NCBI RefSeq assembly: GCF_021261315.1
Contig: NZ_JAJSAX010000003.1
Coordinates: 310,001 to 374,000, forward strand
Length of the DNA stretch: 64,000 bases
Origin: Epilithonimonas sp. JDS
GTDB lineage: Bacteria > Bacteroidota > Bacteroidia > Flavobacteriales > Weeksellaceae
Direction: 5' to 3'
Shown here piece by piece: positions 60,863 through 64,000 of this stretch. The position numbers were made by a program, and so were the translations under genes. Below the pieces are notes generated by a model. That model was not told where the DNA came from. It worked only from the letters and a program-made list of their open reading frames with translations, and made no database searches. The stretch's first letter is position 1, and every line of letters starts with the position of its first letter.

Positions 60863-62320
60863 ATGGAATATCAAACAAAAGAAAAACTAAACCGTGAAAA
60901 CTCAGATCTGACTGAGAAACTTCCTATAAAATTTTTACAATTCGGAGAAGGTAACTTCCTTCGTGCATTCGTTGATTATCTGATCGACAAAATGAACAAA
61001 GAAGCTGGCTTCAATGCTGGTGTAGCTGTTGTACAGCCAACTCAGGGCGGACTTGTAGATATGCTGGAAGAGCAAAATAACCTTTACACACTTTTCGTAA
61101 GAGGTGTAAAAAAAGGACAAATTGTGGATGACCAAAGCGTGATTTCTGCCATCCAAAGATCACTAAGTCCTTACGCAAACTATCAGGAATACCTTGATTT
61201 AGCAAAAGGCGAAGATCTTCAGTTCATCTTATCAAACACAACAGAAGCCGGAATCGCTTTTGACGAATCCGAAACAACACTTGAAGCCGGACCGCACAAA
61301 AATTTCCCTGCAAAAGTAACTGCTTTCCTTTACGAAAGATTCAAACATTTCCAAGGTGCTGAGGACAAAGGTCTTCACATTATTCCTTGCGAATTGATCG
61401 AAAATAACGGATTAACTTTAAAAAAATATATTCTTCAATATGCTCAGCTTTGGAATCTTGAAGAAGGTTTCTCTGCGTGGGTAGAAAACAGCAACTCTTT
61501 CCACAACACTTTGGTGGACAGAATTGTTCCCGGATATCCAAGAGAAGAAAAAGACGAATACGAAGCTAAATTTGGTTATGACGACAACTTAATGGTGGTT
61601 TGCGAAGCATTCCTGCTTTGGGTAATCGAAGGTGATGACAAGTTGAGAGCTTTGATTCCTTTTGATAAAATCGATGATCAGGTTTTGATCGTTGATGACA
61701 TCACACCTTACAGAACCAGAAAAGTAAGAATCCTAAACGGTGCCCACACTGCAATGTTGGCGTTTTCAATCCTTGACGGAAAAGAAACCGTGAAAGAAGC
61801 AATTGATGCGGAATTCGCTGGAAAATTCATTTCTGATACGGTTTACAACGAGATCATCCCCACTTTAGATTTGTCAAAAGAAGAATTGACGGCTTTCGCT
61901 GAGGAAGTTTTTGACAGATTCAGAAATCCATTTTTGAAGCATCAGCTTTCCAGTATTGCATTGAACTCGGTTGCGAAATTCAAAGTGAGAGTGTTGCCAA
62001 GTTTATTACAATATGTTGACGACAAAAAAGAATTGCCTGTAAACCTGACTTTCGCTCTTGCAGCATTGATCAGATTCTACCAAGGTGAATTCAATGGAAA
62101 AACGCTTCCAGTGATGGATGATGCGCCGGTTTTGGAAAGATTGAAAGAAATCTGGACAAACAATGACCTTGGAGAAGTGGTGAAAGCGACTTTATCTGAA
62201 ACAAGTTTCTGGGATACAGACCTTACACAAGTTCCTGGATTGACAGAAGCTGTGACAAAAGCCTTGAAAGAAATCGATGCCAACGGAATCGAGCAAGGTT
62301 ATAATAATTATATCAAATAA
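60863..62320 (+). CDS. uxaB: Tagaturonate reductase
   Basis: 485 residues, mannitol/altronate-dehydrogenase family. Reduces D-tagaturonate to D-altronate with NADH. N-terminal Rossmann-like region begins LPIKFLQFGEGNFLRAFVDYLID; the family core is VPGYPREE, CEAFLLWVIEGD and VRILNGAHTAMLA, carrying the catalytic Lys-containing segment near PYRTRKVRILNG. Followed by uxaA after 23 bp. UxaB rather than UxuB (fructuronate reductase) is favoured by position between uxaC and uxaA. Confidence 0.93.
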   Translation: MEYQTKEKLNRENSDLTEKLPIKFLQFGEGNFLRAFVDYLIDKMNKEAGFNAGVAVVQPTQGGLVDMLEEQNNLYTLFVRGVKKGQIVDDQSVISAIQRSLSPYANYQEYLDLAKGEDLQFILSNTTEAGIAFDESETTLEAGPHKNFPAKVTAFLYERFKHFQGAEDKGLHIIPCELIENNGLTLKKYILQYAQLWNLEEGFSAWVENSNSFHNTLVDRIVPGYPREEKDEYEAKFGYDDNLMVVCEAFLLWVIEGDDKLRALIPFDKIDDQVLIVDDITPYRTRKVRILNGAHTAMLAFSILDGKETVKEAIDAEFAGKFISDTVYNEIIPTLDLSKEELTAFAEEVFDRFRNPFLKHQLSSIALNSVAKFKVRVLPSLLQYVDDKKELPVNLTFALAALIRFYQGEFNGKTLPVMDDAPVLERLKEIWTNNDLGEVVKATLSETSFWDTDLTQVPGLTEAVTKALKEIDANGIEQGYNNYIK

Positions 62321-62343
62321 TAATTTTTAATCATTTAGAAATT

Positions 62344-63954
62344 ATGAAAAAAGTATTAAAAGTAAATCCAAAAGACAACGTAGTCGTTGCGCTGATGGAT
62401 CTTTACGCTGGCGAAATCGTTGATCTCGACGGAACGCCTTACAATGTTTTAACGGATACAAAAGCTAAACATAAATTTGCCGGAGAGCATTTTGAAGCTG
62501 GTGATCAGATCATAATGTACGGTGTTGTGGTTGGGAAAGCCAATCAAACCATCCAAAAAGGTGAAGTGATCACGACTGAAAATGTGAAACACCAAAGTGA
62601 ACCGGTTTTCAAAAAGACAGGAGATCTGGGCTGGACACCACCAAATGTAGATAAATGGAAAGATAAAACTTTCAATGGATATCACCGCTCTGACGGGCAA
62701 GTTGGAACCAAAAATGTCTGGTTATTTTTCCCATTGGTTTTTTGTGAAAACAAGAACATCGAGAAGCTGAAAGACATTTTCGAAAACGAATTGCTTCCGA
62801 AAAAAGAGGTTTCATACAAGAACTTCCTACGCTCTTTGATTGAGGAAAAAAACATTGCAGAGATAGAAGACAACTCAAGAAATGAGAACCTTCTGGACAA
62901 TATCGAAGTTAAATTCATCAATCACCAAGGTGGTTGTGGCGGAATCCGTCAGGATTCAGAATTGTTGGCAAAGTTGCTTGCAGGTTATGTGAACAACCCG
63001 AATGTAGCTGGTGCAACGGTTTTGAGCTTAGGCTGTCAGAATCTTCAGGTTGATATTTTCCAGAATGCTTTGAAAGAAATGAGCCCGAATAACGACAAGG
63101 AAATCTTGATCTTCGAGCAGCAAAAAATAGGAACTACGGATCAGATGTTCCAAATGGTCATCAAAGATTCTTTCGAAGCCATCAAAAGAGCCAACAAAAT
63201 TGAGCGTCAGCCTGCGCCGGTTTCCAAAATCAGCATTGGTTTGGAATGTGGTGGATCCGATGGATTCTCAGGAATATCTGCCAATCCGGCTTTAGGAATT
63301 GTTTCAGATATTTTTGCAGCGTTGGGCGGAAAAACAATCTTGGCAGAGTTCCCGGAATTGTGCGGCGTAGAGCAAGAATTGATGAACAGATGTGTGGACG
63401 AAGAAAAAGCAGATAAGTTTTTATCATTAATGAAAGCTTTTGAAAAATCTGTTGTAGACGCAGGTTCTGGATTTGATATGAATCCATCGCCAGGAAATAT
63501 AAAAGATGGATTGATCACCGACGCAATGAAATCTGCAGGCGCTTCCAAAAAAGGTGGAACTGCACCGATCGTCGATGTTTTGGATTACGGCGAATATATT
63601 TCAAAACCAGGTCTGAATCTTTTGAACACACCAGGAAATGACGCCGAATGTACTACAGGATTGGTAGGAGCAGGCGCAACGGTAGTTTTGTTTACCACAG
63701 GCTTAGGAAATCCAATGGGAAATCCAATCGCACCGGTTGTGAAAATCTCTTCCAACACAGCGCTTATCGGCAGAATGTCTGATATTATCGATGTGAATGC
63801 AGGAACCGTAATCACAGGCGAAAAAAGCATTCAGGAAGTTGGAGAGGAGATCGTAGATTATATCATCGAATTGGCGAGCGGAAACGTAGAAACGAAAGCA
63901 GACCAATTGAAACAGGATGTATTTATCCCTTGGAAACGAGGGGTGTCATTATAA
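62344..63954 (+). CDS. uxaA: Altronate dehydratase
   Basis: 536 residues: N-terminal SAF domain (about 1-85; DNVVVALMDLYAGEIV) and C-terminal UxaA/GarD-like catalytic domain with conserved NHQGGCGGIRQD, SLGCQNLQ, IGLECGGSDGFSGISANPA and FTTGLGNPMGNPIAPVVKI. Dehydrates D-altronate to KDG. Last gene in the window and complete; the 46 bases after it show no hairpin. Confidence 0.95.
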   Translation: MKKVLKVNPKDNVVVALMDLYAGEIVDLDGTPYNVLTDTKAKHKFAGEHFEAGDQIIMYGVVVGKANQTIQKGEVITTENVKHQSEPVFKKTGDLGWTPPNVDKWKDKTFNGYHRSDGQVGTKNVWLFFPLVFCENKNIEKLKDIFENELLPKKEVSYKNFLRSLIEEKNIAEIEDNSRNENLLDNIEVKFINHQGGCGGIRQDSELLAKLLAGYVNNPNVAGATVLSLGCQNLQVDIFQNALKEMSPNNDKEILIFEQQKIGTTDQMFQMVIKDSFEAIKRANKIERQPAPVSKISIGLECGGSDGFSGISANPALGIVSDIFAALGGKTILAEFPELCGVEQELMNRCVDEEKADKFLSLMKAFEKSVVDAGSGFDMNPSPGNIKDGLITDAMKSAGASKKGGTAPIVDVLDYGEYISKPGLNLLNTPGNDAECTTGLVGAGATVVLFTTGLGNPMGNPIAPVVKISSNTALIGRMSDIIDVNAGTVITGEKSIQEVGEEIVDYIIELASGNVETKADQLKQDVFIPWKRGVSL

Positions 63955-64000
63955 TTTTTTTGAATTTTAAGGTTTTTATCAAAGGGCATTCTTTTCGGAG

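Overview
The window looks like a chromosomal segment from a flavobacterium, most likely Weeksellaceae (Chryseobacterium or a close relative). Evidence: low GC; TonB-linked SusC/SusD pair; five proteins with type IX secretion (T9SS) sorting domains; head-GIN (DUF2807) protein; Bacteroidota-type promoters (TTG, spacer, TAnnTTTG) in place of Shine-Dalgarno signals. The genus is an inference from protein style, not a database match. I saw no rRNA, tRNA, CRISPR array, phage or insertion sequence.

Layout. 1-24 kb is ordinary chromosome: an outer-membrane protein (cut by the left edge) with a large TPR partner; an APC permease; a soluble PAS histidine kinase with a receiver protein; an aldo/keto reductase; aroE; a uracil/hypoxanthine-type DNA glycosylase with a PBP4-like carboxypeptidase; a lipoprotein with alkB; an MFS exporter; yidD-lgt; threonine aldolase; a YefM-YoeB toxin-antitoxin pair; a DtxR/MntR regulator; grpE and dnaJ; an S41 protease; a DUF2807 protein.

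From 23.7 kb to the right edge is one large pectin-utilisation locus. A LacI-family regulator is followed by minus-strand genes for extracellular and periplasmic pectin breakdown: T9SS pectin methylesterase, two PL1 lyases, two small paralogous T9SS proteins, several esterases, a CE12 acetylesterase, two further CE8 methylesterases, GH28, GH43, two GH105 hydrolases, a DUF4861 protein, and SusD/SusC. A 792-bp divergent control region separates these from a plus-strand catabolic operon: kduI, kduD, uxaC, kdgF, kdgK, a YhcH/YiaL protein, eda, an ExuT-like transporter, uxaB and uxaA.

How it works together: lyases and polygalacturonase cut de-esterified galacturonan outside, SusCD imports oligomers, and GH28/GH105 release galacturonate and unsaturated uronate in the periplasm. 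Galacturonate goes through UxaC-UxaB-UxaA to KDG. Unsaturated uronate goes through KdgF-KduI-KduD to KDG. KdgK and Eda then give pyruvate and glyceraldehyde 3-phosphate. Six copies of a LacI-type palindrome (TGCAATCGATTGCA-like) sit only at the susC/kduI divergent region and in front of the two small T9SS genes, implying that one repressor controls the locus.

The most unusual features are: the operator set and its spacing; the two highly regulated small T9SS proteins, whose domain recurs in a PL1 lyase; a family of 7-bp-periodic arrays in front of unrelated genes; an 89-bp dispersed repeat present in inverted copies 19.5 kb apart; and Lgt with an extra secreted N-terminal domain.
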